Source: Bradyrhizobium diazoefficiens (GTDB taxonomy: Bacteria; Pseudomonadota; Alphaproteobacteria; Rhizobiales; Xanthobacteraceae). Taken from it: a DNA stretch of 64,000 bases. The DNA is taken from positions 2,604,001 to 2,668,000 of the forward strand of contig NZ_JAENXS010000002.1 in the NCBI RefSeq assembly GCF_016612535.1, given 5' to 3'. A model generated the notes under the pieces. That model was not told the origin of the DNA and made no database searches. It was given only the letters and a program-made list of their open reading frames with translations. Below are positions 28,801-36,925 of this stretch, piece by piece. The stretch's first letter is position 1. Each line of letters begins with the position of its first letter. A program made the translations under genes and the position numbers.

Positions 28801-29740
28801 CACCCACGCCGACGGCTCAAAGGACGCCTTCCTCTACAACGTCGCCGGCCAGACCTACACCACCGAGCACGATACGTATGATGCGACGGGCTTCCTCACC
28901 AACATCGTGCGGACCCACGCCGACAACAGCCTGGCCTTCACTCTCGCGCAAAGCAGCGACGGCACCAAAACGTCGGACTGGTACGACTCGACCGGGACCG
29001 TCACCAGCGAGGTGACGAGCAAGAGCGACGGCTACAACTCGACGACAGTCTACACGAACGGAGTGAAGACGGCGGCGTATATCCACAATGCCGACGGGAC
29101 GTCGGACAACTGGAGCTACAATATCGCAGGGCGGAGCTACACCACACAGCACCAGCAACTCGACGCCGCCGGGAACATCGTTGCGATCACCCGGACCCAC
29201 GCCGACGGCACGCTGGACTACACCCAGGTCGTCAACAATGACGGCAGCAAGCTGACGGATATCTATGACGCCTCCGGCAACAAGACTCAGGAGGTCGACA
29301 ACAACACCGACGGTTCGAAGGACGTCTTCCTGTTCAACTTCAATGGGCAGGCCGGCACGACCCAGCACGAGCACTACAATGCCGCCAACGCGCTGCAATA
29401 TTTCGACGATACGGCGGCCGATGGCACCCACAATGTCACCGCGGTTGCCGCCGGGATTACGGTCGCAGGCGGAAACGGCAACGATCAGTTTTCAACGGCG
29501 CCCGGCTCGACGACCGTCGACTACGCCCACGGGCACGACCAGATCGTCAACTTCCATGCCGGTGACGCCACCAATCACGACATCGTCGAGATCTCGAAGC
29601 TGCTGGCGGCGGACTACAACCACCTCCAGATCGCACAATCGGGCACCGATACCGTCGTGACGCTGTCAGCCAACGATTCGATTCTGCTGAAGAACATCAG
29701 TGCCGCGAGCTTGACGAGTCATGACTTCCAGTTCGTCTGA
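25829..29740 (+). CDS. Giant repeat protein with N-terminal GH-A-like domain and type I secretion-like C-terminus
   Basis: A 1303-residue protein without signal peptide. Residues 1-300 form a TIM-barrel-like glycoside hydrolase: acid/base Glu114 in GLNEAN, nucleophile Glu215 in VVITETGYT, then TYLYELFD. Residues 300-410 look like an accessory beta domain, followed by a Pro-rich linker. From residue 625 an exact 166-residue (498-bp) unit repeats at 625, 791, 957 and 1123; each splits into a 72-residue half (HADGTLDY...) and a 94-residue half (HADGSYAF...YNITGQSYTT). A partial unit precedes them. The C-terminus has one RTX-like VAGGNGNDQF near residue 1210 and a hydrophobic strand-rich end, like type I secretion substrates. 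It probably acts on or binds the exopolysaccharide outside the cell. No type I exporter lies in the window. Confidence 0.85.
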   Translation: MSTNQTVLSASGFVNSIGVNTHAGFGWTDYNDLAMMVDDLKYLGVTHLRDAMATNPAAQPVVDGLAAAGYKFDFIVSSALPGQGSTGLQNYVTSLEKFLAGHPGSISAVEGLNEANAQPFSYHGSSSLSAAAQFQSALYQAVKADGALSSIPVYNLSLAYNDPQGYNQLGNMSGSVDYANAHAYVSTGSTPASSLAATLSAVETAAPGKPVVITETGYTTQANTQYLGVDETVQAKSILNTLVDAYKDGVSSTYLYELFDRNSAGSDTNPEDKFGLFHSDGTPKLAATAIHNLTNILADDGSGGHQPTDPLNYTLSNMPSSGSSMVLGKSNGAYELVVWAEPKLWNDATDTEISNPIQTVTVNLGGVHHSVKVYDTLTGTTAIATYADVSTITITVSDHPLVIEIDAPAGTSVPPSVPPDVTGTAAEIVPQLSDFSASTSLKTITLTDTHVLPVASKATLDYIIAHYGNALSKIQGGYSFSVTNSAPTWTSTLTYNASGSLVSTSNTGLNSSSQPISTTINYVDGSKDAIGYTGGVKTTFIHLATDGTRTTDTYNTAGTLLNEVVQKSTGYYSTTIYTNGVKTATYVLNADHTQDNYTYNIKGQSYTSQVQHVDTTGKVTSVTRTHADGSLDSTQVYNSDGSSAITTYNATGVKLVETDYHADHSKDVWTYNIAGQAYTTEHDIYDTTGFLTTLVRRHADGSYALKLVQSSDGTKTTDFYDATGNLTSEVVQRADGFYSTTLYSNGVKTQAYVKNPDGSQDNYSYGITGQSYTTLIQHVDPTGKVTAITRKHADGTLDYTKVINSDGSSVVTTYDATGTRTKEIDAHADNSQDIWIYNITGQAYTTEHDIYDATGFLTTLVRRHADGSYAFKLLQSSDGTKTTDWFDSAGILTNETIQDANGFDSTTIYTNGVKTAAYITNGDQSHDNYSYNITGQSYTTQHQHLDASGKLTEMDRTHSDGTLDYSQVVNADGSSIVSTYNASGVKMTETDTHADGSKDAFLYNVAGQTYTTEHDTYDATGFLTNIVRTHADNSLAFTLAQSSDGTKTSDWYDSTGTVTSEVTSKSDGYNSTTVYTNGVKTAAYIHNADGTSDNWSYNIAGRSYTTQHQQLDAAGNIVAITRTHADGTLDYTQVVNNDGSKLTDIYDASGNKTQEVDNNTDGSKDVFLFNFNGQAGTTQHEHYNAANALQYFDDTAADGTHNVTAVAAGITVAGGNGNDQFSTAPGSTTVDYAHGHDQIVNFHAGDATNHDIVEISKLLAADYNHLQIAQSGTDTVVTLSANDSILLKNISAASLTSHDFQFV
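27701..29194 (+). repeat. Three exact-length 498-bp tandem repeats inside the giant protein gene
   Basis: Copies start at 27701, 28199 and 28697, and a partial fourth begins at 29195. The spacing is exactly 498 bases each time. The encoded halves recall YD-type repeats (YDATG, YNITGQSYTT, HADGS). DNA identity between copies is high but not complete, so they are not an assembly duplicate. Confidence 0.9.
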
Positions 29741-29755
29741 GACATCGCGCGGAAA

Positions 29756-29785
29756 CTCCGGGCCCGGTCCGCTGCCGGCCCGGAG
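29756..29785 (+). terminator. Terminator-like hairpin after the giant gene
   Basis: CTCCGGGCC at 29756-29764 and GGCCCGGAG at 29777-29785 pair perfectly, 16 bases after the stop. There is no T-run, so it may act as a transcript-stabilising stem rather than an intrinsic terminator. Confidence 0.4.
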
Positions 29786-29989
29786 TCGTGCGACCAAGGG
29801 ATAGGCATCCTGCCTTCTGGAAAGGCGTCATCAGAAGGCCACATGGCTGGCTGTCGTGCCATGCACCAACGGCATCTCCGCCATGATCATTGACGCCGCC
29901 TTAGCTGCGAGAACCCGCGTTGGCTGCGAACTTGCGTCACAATTCAGCTCTAGAAGACATCACGGTTCGCAGGGGAATATGACATCGAG

Positions 29990-31126
29990 ATGGAAGTCCG
30001 TGAACAAACACGCTTTGTCGTTCTCGATTTCTATCGCTTCGTCGCAGCCCTCGGCGTCTTTATTTTTCATCTGAAGAACATCGACAAGGGCATCTCGCCG
30101 GCGTGGAACGGCTCATATGGGCTGTTCGTCGACATGTTCTTTATCCTTTCGGGGTTTGTGATCTCGTATTCCTATCCCGTCGGTTCCATCGGAGTCCGCG
30201 GCTATGCCCGCTTTCTGGTTCGGCGGATTGCGCGAATCTATCCCCTGCACTTCCTGACTTTGCTAGCCTTCGTCGTGCTCGCCTGGATCGGTGTCCGGGG
30301 CCCGACACCGCATGCGAGCGCACTTGACTTCGTCCACAACGCTCTTCTCGTCCAGGCTTGGGGGGTCACCGATCATCTCAGCTTCAACTCACCGTCATGG
30401 TCGATCAGCGCGGAGCTGTTCTGCTACCTGCTGTTCCCGCTCCTGATGCTGCTGGCAGGGCGTGTCTCGGCCCTGACGCTTGCGGTCATCGTGGCGAGCC
30501 TCTACGCCGTGCTGGCCCATGGACACCTGCCGATCTGGCAAGAACGATCGGAAATGTATGGCGCTAATTTCGACTACGGCATGCTGCGGGCGCTTCCGAG
30601 CTTCCTCAACGGCATTCTGCTCGCGCTTCTGTTCAAGCAATTCCGCAATCATCGCAGCAAGGCGGTTGCCTTCGCGGGGATCGGCGTATTCCTCGCCTCG
30701 ATTCTGATCCTGAACGTTTTTGCCAAGCCGGATCTCGCGATCGTTCTATTTTCGCTGGCCATCGTGCTTACCGCCGTCGGCGAAAGCGCCTTTGTCCGGT
30801 TCCCCGGCGCGAGCTGGCTTGGACGGCTCGGCAACACGTCCTACGCCATCTACATGCTGCATGAACTCTTGCTGATTCTGGTGTTCAAGCCCGTCTGGCA
30901 TCAACTCGGACTACAACCGAGCGCCTTTCCAATATTCGCGCTGGCCTGCTGCCTCATTCTCACCATCGCAGCTGATGTGACCTACGTCCTTATCGAGAAT
31001 CCAGCGCGAAAATTGATCAATCGCCTCGCACCATCGGCCGAAACCAGGCGTCCCGCCACTCCCGATCCCGCGCTGACCGAAACACTGGAGCTGCGGCCAA
31101 CGGGACAAGCTGCGAACGCAGGTTGA
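29990..31126 (+). CDS. Acyltransferase family 3 membrane protein
   Basis: A 378-residue multi-helix protein of the acyltransferase-3 family. It starts with VVLDFYRFVAALGVFIFHL, carrying the conserved His of helix 1, and has FLVRRIARIYPLHFLTLLA with the conserved Arg pair and WSISAELFCYLLFP. Predicted to O-acylate a sugar of the exopolysaccharide. It is convergent with the flippase at 31160. Acyl donor and target position are unknown. Confidence 0.9.
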   Translation: MEVREQTRFVVLDFYRFVAALGVFIFHLKNIDKGISPAWNGSYGLFVDMFFILSGFVISYSYPVGSIGVRGYARFLVRRIARIYPLHFLTLLAFVVLAWIGVRGPTPHASALDFVHNALLVQAWGVTDHLSFNSPSWSISAELFCYLLFPLLMLLAGRVSALTLAVIVASLYAVLAHGHLPIWQERSEMYGANFDYGMLRALPSFLNGILLALLFKQFRNHRSKAVAFAGIGVFLASILILNVFAKPDLAIVLFSLAIVLTAVGESAFVRFPGASWLGRLGNTSYAIYMLHELLLILVFKPVWHQLGLQPSAFPIFALACCLILTIAADVTYVLIENPARKLINRLAPSAETRRPATPDPALTETLELRPTGQAANAG

Positions 31127-31159
31127 CCTTCCTTACCTCTCCTGCCCGCAAGGTCGCAT

Positions 31160-32635
31160 CTAAGACCGTCGAAGCCGGATCGAGACCTCGTGCCAGACCC
31201 GAAGTGCCGCAGGTCGCGCGGTCAGCAGCACCGCGGCCAGATAGACTGCAGCGCCGAGCATTGTCAGGGACGCAAGGCGGAGCCAGGGTGATAATGGAGG
31301 CAATGTGTGGGATGCTCCGACAACCGCCGCCGCCATGAGTGCCGAACCGCCGAACGCTGGCACCAGCGTGCGTGCGTAGCGCCGCACGGCGATCGACAAG
31401 ATGCGCAACGACGCGCCCGCCGATAAGGGATACAGCAACACGGCCCGCACCACATAGCCGACCGCAATGGCGACCAAGCCGAAGGGAGCGGCCGCGATGA
31501 AGATCGCGATGTTCGAAGCTGCATAGATCAGCGTGAGCCAGGTCTGCCAATGCGGCTTGCCGAATGCCAGGATGACAGAATGATTGTAGAGCCCGATGGT
31601 CGTTAAAAATCCTGTCACCGAGATGATCGACAGGAGCGGCGCGGACTCGAGCCACTTCGCGCCGAAGAAGGCAAGGATGAGATCGGGCGACAAGGCAGCT
31701 ATCCCCGCGAAGATCGGCGCCGTCAGGAGTGACGTGTACATGACGAAATCGAGAAGCGCCTCGCTGGATGCCTTGCGATCGTGCTGAAGGCCCGCGATCG
31801 TCGAGAAGAACACGCGGTTCAAGGCATTTCCGATCACCGTACTGACCGCATTCACGAGCCGCTTGGCCAGGCTGTAGAAGCCTGCTCCCGCGGCACCCGT
31901 ATACCAGGTCACGAAGATCAGGTCTGAATTGGCATTGGCGAAATTCGTGATGCCCGTGAGCGCGACATAGCGGCCATAGCTGACAAGCGCGGCGGCGTCG
32001 CCACGGCTGAATCGGAAGCCGGGACGCCACGGCGTCAACGTCCACAGACTGACCAGAGACACAATCGAAGTGGTCACGAGTTGTCCCACAAGGGCCAGCA
32101 CGCCGTAACCACTGCTGGCGAGCGCAATGCCAACCGTACCGCCGAGCGAGATCGAAAACAACGAACGCATGGCCAGCGAGCGAAACAACTGGTTCCGCGT
32201 TAGCCACGCCTCGTGCGTGCGAGAAAGACCTTGCACGGCAACAACGACAGAAAAGCCCTTCAGGACGATGGCCAGGTCCTGCAAGCCGGACAGACGCTCG
32301 ATTGCGTTGCTGGCGCCAAAGAGCAGTCCGGATGCAAGCAGCGAAAATCCGGCAATCAGCCAGAACGATGCGTTATAGTCCTCGTCTCTCGGCTGCGCGC
32401 GCGCCTGGACGGCGACCGCGATGCTCTCGATCAGCACCGCGCGGCAGAAATCCAGCGCCAGTGCGCCCGTCGCCACGAGGCCCAGAATCTGCGGCGACAA
32501 CAGACGCGCCATGATGACGTAGATGGCGAGCGTGAGAGCTTGTCCGACCGCGGAATCGATCGCGGACCATATGACGCCCGACACGATCGAGCGCTGGGTA
32601 TCGGACGGCCCGCCACTCAATTGGAGACTTGTCAT
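31160..32635 (-). CDS. Lipopolysaccharide/exopolysaccharide flippase, Wzx/WzxC-like
   Basis: A 491-residue membrane protein with about 12-14 helices. The start (GVIWSAIDSAVGQALTLAIY, then VIMARLLSPQILGLVATGAL) matches WzxC/ExoT-type polysaccharide transporters. It would move lipid-linked oligosaccharide across the inner membrane. It overlaps nothing important but its start lies within seven bases of a TTG for the divergent pyruvyltransferase frame, so the two promoters overlap. It is the second flippase of the locus; the other is at 23873. Confidence 0.88.
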   Translation of the reverse strand: MTSLQLSGGPSDTQRSIVSGVIWSAIDSAVGQALTLAIYVIMARLLSPQILGLVATGALALDFCRAVLIESIAVAVQARAQPRDEDYNASFWLIAGFSLLASGLLFGASNAIERLSGLQDLAIVLKGFSVVVAVQGLSRTHEAWLTRNQLFRSLAMRSLFSISLGGTVGIALASSGYGVLALVGQLVTTSIVSLVSLWTLTPWRPGFRFSRGDAAALVSYGRYVALTGITNFANANSDLIFVTWYTGAAGAGFYSLAKRLVNAVSTVIGNALNRVFFSTIAGLQHDRKASSEALLDFVMYTSLLTAPIFAGIAALSPDLILAFFGAKWLESAPLLSIISVTGFLTTIGLYNHSVILAFGKPHWQTWLTLIYAASNIAIFIAAAPFGLVAIAVGYVVRAVLLYPLSAGASLRILSIAVRRYARTLVPAFGGSALMAAAVVGASHTLPPLSPWLRLASLTMLGAAVYLAAVLLTARPAALRVWHEVSIRLRRS

Positions 32636-32754
32636 GGTTTCGGGCTAGCCATGTGCGCGAGCGATACATCCAAGCTGAGGCTGCGAGAACGGTCCAAGAG
32701 TCGCCTCTTTCGCAAGCCATTGTCAGCAAGATAGCATCTGCCATCCGAGGGCGC

Positions 32755-33588
32755 ATGAATTTTCGAGGCAATCTGCGTAGATTGATCAACGAGGTCGGCT
32801 GCGACTTTGTTCAACAACTGCCTTATCCGCATGTAGAGCTGTTCTTCTGGCGACCTGATGATGGAACGATCAATTTTGGCGACTATTTGTCCCTCGTCGT
32901 CGTGGAACAGCAGCTTCGACGCAGCGGCTATACGCTTGCAGACGAGATCTCACGCCACGTGCGGATGTTCGCGATCGGTTCGGTTCTGCACTACGCACGC
33001 GACGGTGACGTGATCTGGGGCAGCGGCATCAACGGGCGCCCAGGCCAGAACGATCTCAATCGTCGCGTTCAGACGCTGGATATTCGCGCGGTACGCGGTC
33101 CTCGCACCCAGGAGATTCTCCGGCGACGCGGTCTCTCCGTGCCTGACGTATTTGGCGATCCTGCGTTGCTTCTGCCGCGCCTCTTTCCTGATCGCTTTCA
33201 ACGCCGTCGCGTCCGCGACTGGATATTCGTGCCCAACCTACACGATCTCAGCATGATCGACCACGAGTCGGCCAATGTGGTCAGCCCGCTGGGATCATGG
33301 AATCGACGCATTGAGGCCATTCTCGAGGCAGACTTGGTGCTAGCAAGCTCCCTGCATGGCTTGATCGTCGCGGAAGCCTACGGAGTTCCCACGCGCTATG
33401 TGCGGCTCAGCGATGGCGAAGCCGAATTCAAGTATCGTGACTATTATGAAGGCACCGGCCGGTTCGATGTCGAATTCGCCTCCAGCCTCGAGGAAGGCCG
33501 GGAGATGGGAGGCGCCGCGCCTCTCAGCTTCAACCACCAATCCTTGATGGATGCCTTCCCGATCGATCTCTGGCGCGAGACACGCTGA
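32755..33588 (+). CDS. Polysaccharide pyruvyltransferase family protein
   Basis: A 277-residue protein. The pattern fits the polysaccharide pyruvyl transferase superfamily (CsaB/ExoV-like): NFGDYLSLVVVEQQL near the N-terminus, WGSGIN, a central RAVRGPRTQEILRRRG, VFGDPALLLP, and the terminal ASSLHGLIVAEAYGVP. It would add a ketal-linked pyruvate from phosphoenolpyruvate to a sugar, giving the polymer charge. I choose ATG at 32755 with GAGG upstream. The frame extends to a TTG at 32629, but that overlaps the divergent flippase. It is followed at once by a glycosyltransferase. Confidence 0.85.
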   Translation: MNFRGNLRRLINEVGCDFVQQLPYPHVELFFWRPDDGTINFGDYLSLVVVEQQLRRSGYTLADEISRHVRMFAIGSVLHYARDGDVIWGSGINGRPGQNDLNRRVQTLDIRAVRGPRTQEILRRRGLSVPDVFGDPALLLPRLFPDRFQRRRVRDWIFVPNLHDLSMIDHESANVVSPLGSWNRRIEAILEADLVLASSLHGLIVAEAYGVPTRYVRLSDGEAEFKYRDYYEGTGRFDVEFASSLEEGREMGGAAPLSFNHQSLMDAFPIDLWRETR

Positions 33589-33589
33589 C

Positions 33590-34702
33590 ATGACTAGGCG
33601 TTTCAGGGTGGCGATCTATGCCCCGCATTTCGCTGAATATTCCTATCGACTGGCCGCCGCATTAGCCAAGCTCTGCGACGTCCGCCTGGTGCTCAATCGG
33701 AAGGATGCCAATCAACAATGGAATCTGGAATGGATTCCGGCTCCCGCATCATTCGACACGCGAATCCGGGATCTGAGCTTGCGCCGATCCGGCGCCATCG
33801 GACTTCCGCGGTCGTTTCTTGACATCCTCGCATTCCGTCCGGATGTGGTTCATTGTCACGAATGCCCGGAATATTTCACCGCCGGGCTGATGGAGCTCCT
33901 CCGTCTCACCAGCCTTCCGCGCGTCCTCACCGTCCATGACGCCATTCCGCACTCTGAGGGTGGCTCGGGAACGAATACAAGCGAAGAGCGGTTGCGGGAC
34001 CGCATGCGTGCCGGTGCCACACATGTGACGGTGCATGGACAGAGCTGCGTGGCGGACTTCGCCCGTGCATCGCCCGACTACCGCGGCGAAGTAACGTCCT
34101 CCATGCATGGCGTGTTGATGGTGCCATCCGCAAACAGCACGCCTATTCAACCGGTCGAGGGCCGCATCCTTTTTTTCGGGCGCATGTGGGCCTACAAGGG
34201 CCTCGATATCTTCCTTGACGCAATCGATGTGCTTTCGAAGCGCGGCGTGCGTCATCAGGCCGTCATTGCCGGCCGTGGCCCCGAGGTGACGCGATTTGGT
34301 GCGCGGATGGCCAGTATGGCTTCGGTCAACGCCATCGACACGTATGTCTCGGCCGAAGACACCAGCGCGCTCTTCCAATCGGCTGAAATCGTCGCATTGC
34401 CTTACAAAGATGCAACGCAGAGCGGCGTGCTGGCATCCGCCTTTGGCAATCACCGCCCCGTCGTCGCAAGTGCGACCGGGGGCATTCCCGATGTGGTCAC
34501 AGACGGTGTCAATGGCCTGCTTGTGCCACCTGCCGACGCTGTAGCGCTGGCCGATGCCCTGGAGCGTGTCCTTACGTCCAGGCCGCTGGCTGCAAGCCTG
34601 ACGGCGGGAGCACGGCAAACGGCGGCCGGATCGCTGAATTGGGATCACATCGCCGAACGTCTGTTTACGACCTATCGTCGTATCGCCGGCGTCACCGTCT
34701 GA
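33590..34702 (+). CDS. Glycosyltransferase, GT4 type
   Basis: A 370-residue GT-B enzyme whose start lies one base after the stop of the pyruvyltransferase-like gene, indicating coupled translation. The C-terminal domain has LFFGRMWAYKGLDIFLDAID and the sugar-nucleotide region LPYKDATQSGVLASAFGNHR, PVVASATGGIPDVV. The N-terminal domain has FRVAIYAPHFAEYSYRLAAA. It overlaps the convergent acyltransferase gene by 11 bases at the 3' end. Probably one of the four transferases building the repeat unit. Confidence 0.9.
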   Translation: MTRRFRVAIYAPHFAEYSYRLAAALAKLCDVRLVLNRKDANQQWNLEWIPAPASFDTRIRDLSLRRSGAIGLPRSFLDILAFRPDVVHCHECPEYFTAGLMELLRLTSLPRVLTVHDAIPHSEGGSGTNTSEERLRDRMRAGATHVTVHGQSCVADFARASPDYRGEVTSSMHGVLMVPSANSTPIQPVEGRILFFGRMWAYKGLDIFLDAIDVLSKRGVRHQAVIAGRGPEVTRFGARMASMASVNAIDTYVSAEDTSALFQSAEIVALPYKDATQSGVLASAFGNHRPVVASATGGIPDVVTDGVNGLLVPPADAVALADALERVLTSRPLAASLTAGARQTAAGSLNWDHIAERLFTTYRRIAGVTV

Positions 34703-35813
34703 CGGCACCGCTTGCTGGTGGCAGCGGCTGCTCGAACTTGTCGAGCGGCCCGAACAACAGCCCCCGTAGCGCGCCGCCCATGACGCGCCTCAGCCTGACT
34801 TCAATCAGCTGGTAGCTGATTGCGCTCGCGATCAGCGATGCGATGATTCCCAGGAGGATGAATCCGAACCAGAGCAGCCAGCGGTCAGCACCCATCGCGA
34901 CGAGCTTCAGCCCCGTCACTTGCAACGGAAACAGCACGAAGGGATGCACCAGATAAAGGCTGTAGCTGATTTTGCCTACAAATTGCAGCGCCGGCGCGCT
35001 CAGAGCGCTCCCGATGCCCGAGCCTGGGGCCAGAACCATGCCGAACAGCAGGAACGCGGGGATCAGCGCAACGAAGGGGTGAAACAAGACCAGGCTCGCA
35101 TACATGGCGACGCCACAAACTACACCGGCCGCAAATCCAATCCGGCCCGAGACCGGGAACCGAACTCCGGTGGCACTGAAGAACATGCCAATGCAGAAGA
35201 ATGCCGTGATCGGCCAATGCAGGACACAGGCGACGCCAAGCAAGATCAACGGTGCCGCCATCATCCGGCCACCGAGGCGCAGCGCGGCGAATGTAACGGC
35301 AAACCAGATATAGAAAGCCCACTCGTAAGTCAGCGTCCAGGCGTTCTGCTGTGCGATGGGAAGACCCAGTGCATCCTGCAGAAAGAACAGGTTCGCAAGG
35401 AATATCCCGAGATAGCTGCCGACATCGATTCCGCGGAAGAATTTGTAGCCAACGATTGGCCCAATCACGAACAGTGCGACATGCAGCACGAGAAATACCG
35501 GCATGATGCGAAGGACCCGATCGAAGAAGAAACGGGCCAGCGACCCATGCCGCACAAGGCTCGACGGAATCAAGAAGCCGCTGATCATGAAGAACAGCTC
35601 GACGCCGTGACCGCCCACGTTAATCACTGATTGGAACCAGGGCCAGAGCGGCGGCAGAAAGCCGGGATTCGCGATGTCATACATGCCGCCCTTCGGCATG
35701 TCGTAGAAATGATCCATCAACACGCTCAAGGCCGCGATGGCGCGAAGGCCCTGGACGGACGGAACGAACGATCCGTCATACGCCACGTGCGGTTGCCTCG
35801 CCGCTTTGGTCAC
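34692..35813 (-). CDS. Acyltransferase family 3 membrane protein
   Basis: A 373-residue multi-helix protein. It carries SVQGLRAIAALSVLMDHFYD near the N-terminus with the conserved His region and FFFDRVLRIMPVFLVLHVAL with the Arg motif. It overlaps the next minus-strand acyltransferase (35810) by four bases, so the pair is coupled. Predicted to O-acylate the exopolysaccharide. Its partner gene, the polymerase candidate and a third acyltransferase form one minus-strand operon (39494 to 34692). Confidence 0.9.
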   Translation of the reverse strand: MTKAARQPHVAYDGSFVPSVQGLRAIAALSVLMDHFYDMPKGGMYDIANPGFLPPLWPWFQSVINVGGHGVELFFMISGFLIPSSLVRHGSLARFFFDRVLRIMPVFLVLHVALFVIGPIVGYKFFRGIDVGSYLGIFLANLFFLQDALGLPIAQQNAWTLTYEWAFYIWFAVTFAALRLGGRMMAAPLILLGVACVLHWPITAFFCIGMFFSATGVRFPVSGRIGFAAGVVCGVAMYASLVLFHPFVALIPAFLLFGMVLAPGSGIGSALSAPALQFVGKISYSLYLVHPFVLFPLQVTGLKLVAMGADRWLLWFGFILLGIIASLIASAISYQLIEVRLRRVMGGALRGLLFGPLDKFEQPLPPASGAVRR

Positions 35814-36916
35814 TCCGCGGCTCCTTGCGTGCTGAAGGTCGGCTCAAGGGCAGCCCGCCGCCTGCGTTCGGAACGGAATCGGTGCCCGAATGAAATCGAC
35901 GGCTTTTCGACCAGAGAATATGTGACCCAGCTAACCAGGACCGATAACGCCACGATGACGACCGCGAAGATGGACCACCCCAGCGGACCATCACCAAACC
36001 ACACCAAGCGATGAACCCAGACGATCACGAATGGCGACATCAGATACACCGAGTAACTGATCACACCGACGAACGCCATCGGGCGCCAAGCCATTCTCTC
36101 GCCGAATGCGGCAAAGGCAATGAAGACCAGAGCCGCGCAAACATAGGCCGATCCAATCGAATAGCTGTAGAAGAAGTTTTCCTGATAGACGCCTCCGAAT
36201 CGTCTCTCGGACAGCGCGATGGCGAAGACAGCGTAGAGCAGTGTACAGGCAGCCACGTGAGGCCAACGCAGCCTTCCGCCAATGACCGTGTCACGCACGA
36301 TCTTGCCCAGGAACATCGCTGAAAGATTCAGGCCGACCTCCATGAGCGAGGAGACCGTTCTGCTCTCGATCAGGATCGCTGCAGCGGTCCCAACCAGCGC
36401 GGCCGCGACGACGACACCAACAGCCGTAAAGCGGTGGTTCAACAGCCCCATGGCGAAGAGAATGGTGCAGCTGACATAAAACAGCAGCTCGATGGCCAGC
36501 GTCCAGTAGAAGACCCAGAGATTCGGGATGTTTGCGAAGGTTTGCAGCATCGTCACGTTGGCGATGACCTGCGACAGGGGATAGACTGTGGAATCCAGCA
36601 CCAGCATCGTGGCGAGCCCGATCACCATCGAGGTCCAATAGGCCGGATAGAGCCGGAAGAAGCGGCTGATTGCAAAATCCCGGACGGGGGTTGCGCTATC
36701 AGGAAAACTGAACGGAATCACGAAGCCGCTGACGAAGAAGAACAGGACGACCCCAAATCGTCCGAAGTTCATGTAGTAGCCGATCGTGTCGTGAAACATC
36801 CAATAATACGCGCCGGTCGGGTGCTTCTGCACGATCACTTCGAGCACGTGCTGGAGCAGCACCGCCAGCACCGCGATGCCGCGCAGCGTATCAATGAACG
36901 CGAGCCTTCTATGCAT
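35810..36916 (-). CDS. Acyltransferase family 3 membrane protein
   Basis: A 368-residue protein of the same family, starting LAFIDTLRGIAVLAVLLQHV, with FAISRFFRLYPAYWTSMVIG and WVFYWTLAIELLFYVSCTIL. About ten hydrophobic helices. It starts ten bases after the end of the polymerase candidate and overlaps the following acyltransferase by four bases. Possibly each of these acyltransferases modifies a different hydroxyl of the repeat unit. Confidence 0.9.
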   Translation of the reverse strand: MHRRLAFIDTLRGIAVLAVLLQHVLEVIVQKHPTGAYYWMFHDTIGYYMNFGRFGVVLFFFVSGFVIPFSFPDSATPVRDFAISRFFRLYPAYWTSMVIGLATMLVLDSTVYPLSQVIANVTMLQTFANIPNLWVFYWTLAIELLFYVSCTILFAMGLLNHRFTAVGVVVAAALVGTAAAILIESRTVSSLMEVGLNLSAMFLGKIVRDTVIGGRLRWPHVAACTLLYAVFAIALSERRFGGVYQENFFYSYSIGSAYVCAALVFIAFAAFGERMAWRPMAFVGVISYSVYLMSPFVIVWVHRLVWFGDGPLGWSIFAVVIVALSVLVSWVTYSLVEKPSISFGHRFRSERRRRAALEPTFSTQGAAE

Positions 36917-36925
36917 GATCTGATC

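Noticed and set aside
26000..29500. Long open frames on the minus strand opposite the giant repeat gene (for example 27242-28522 and 28817-29431)
   Set aside because: They are rich in Val/Gly/Arg and mirror the codon periodicity of the plus-strand repeat. They lack ribosome sites and domain motifs, so they are antisense shadows.
25829..29740. Interpretation of the 498-bp repeats as a CRISPR array or assembly artefact
   Set aside because: The repeats are in frame, encode related but diverged protein units and have no spacers. Differences between copies argue against collapsed or duplicated assembly.
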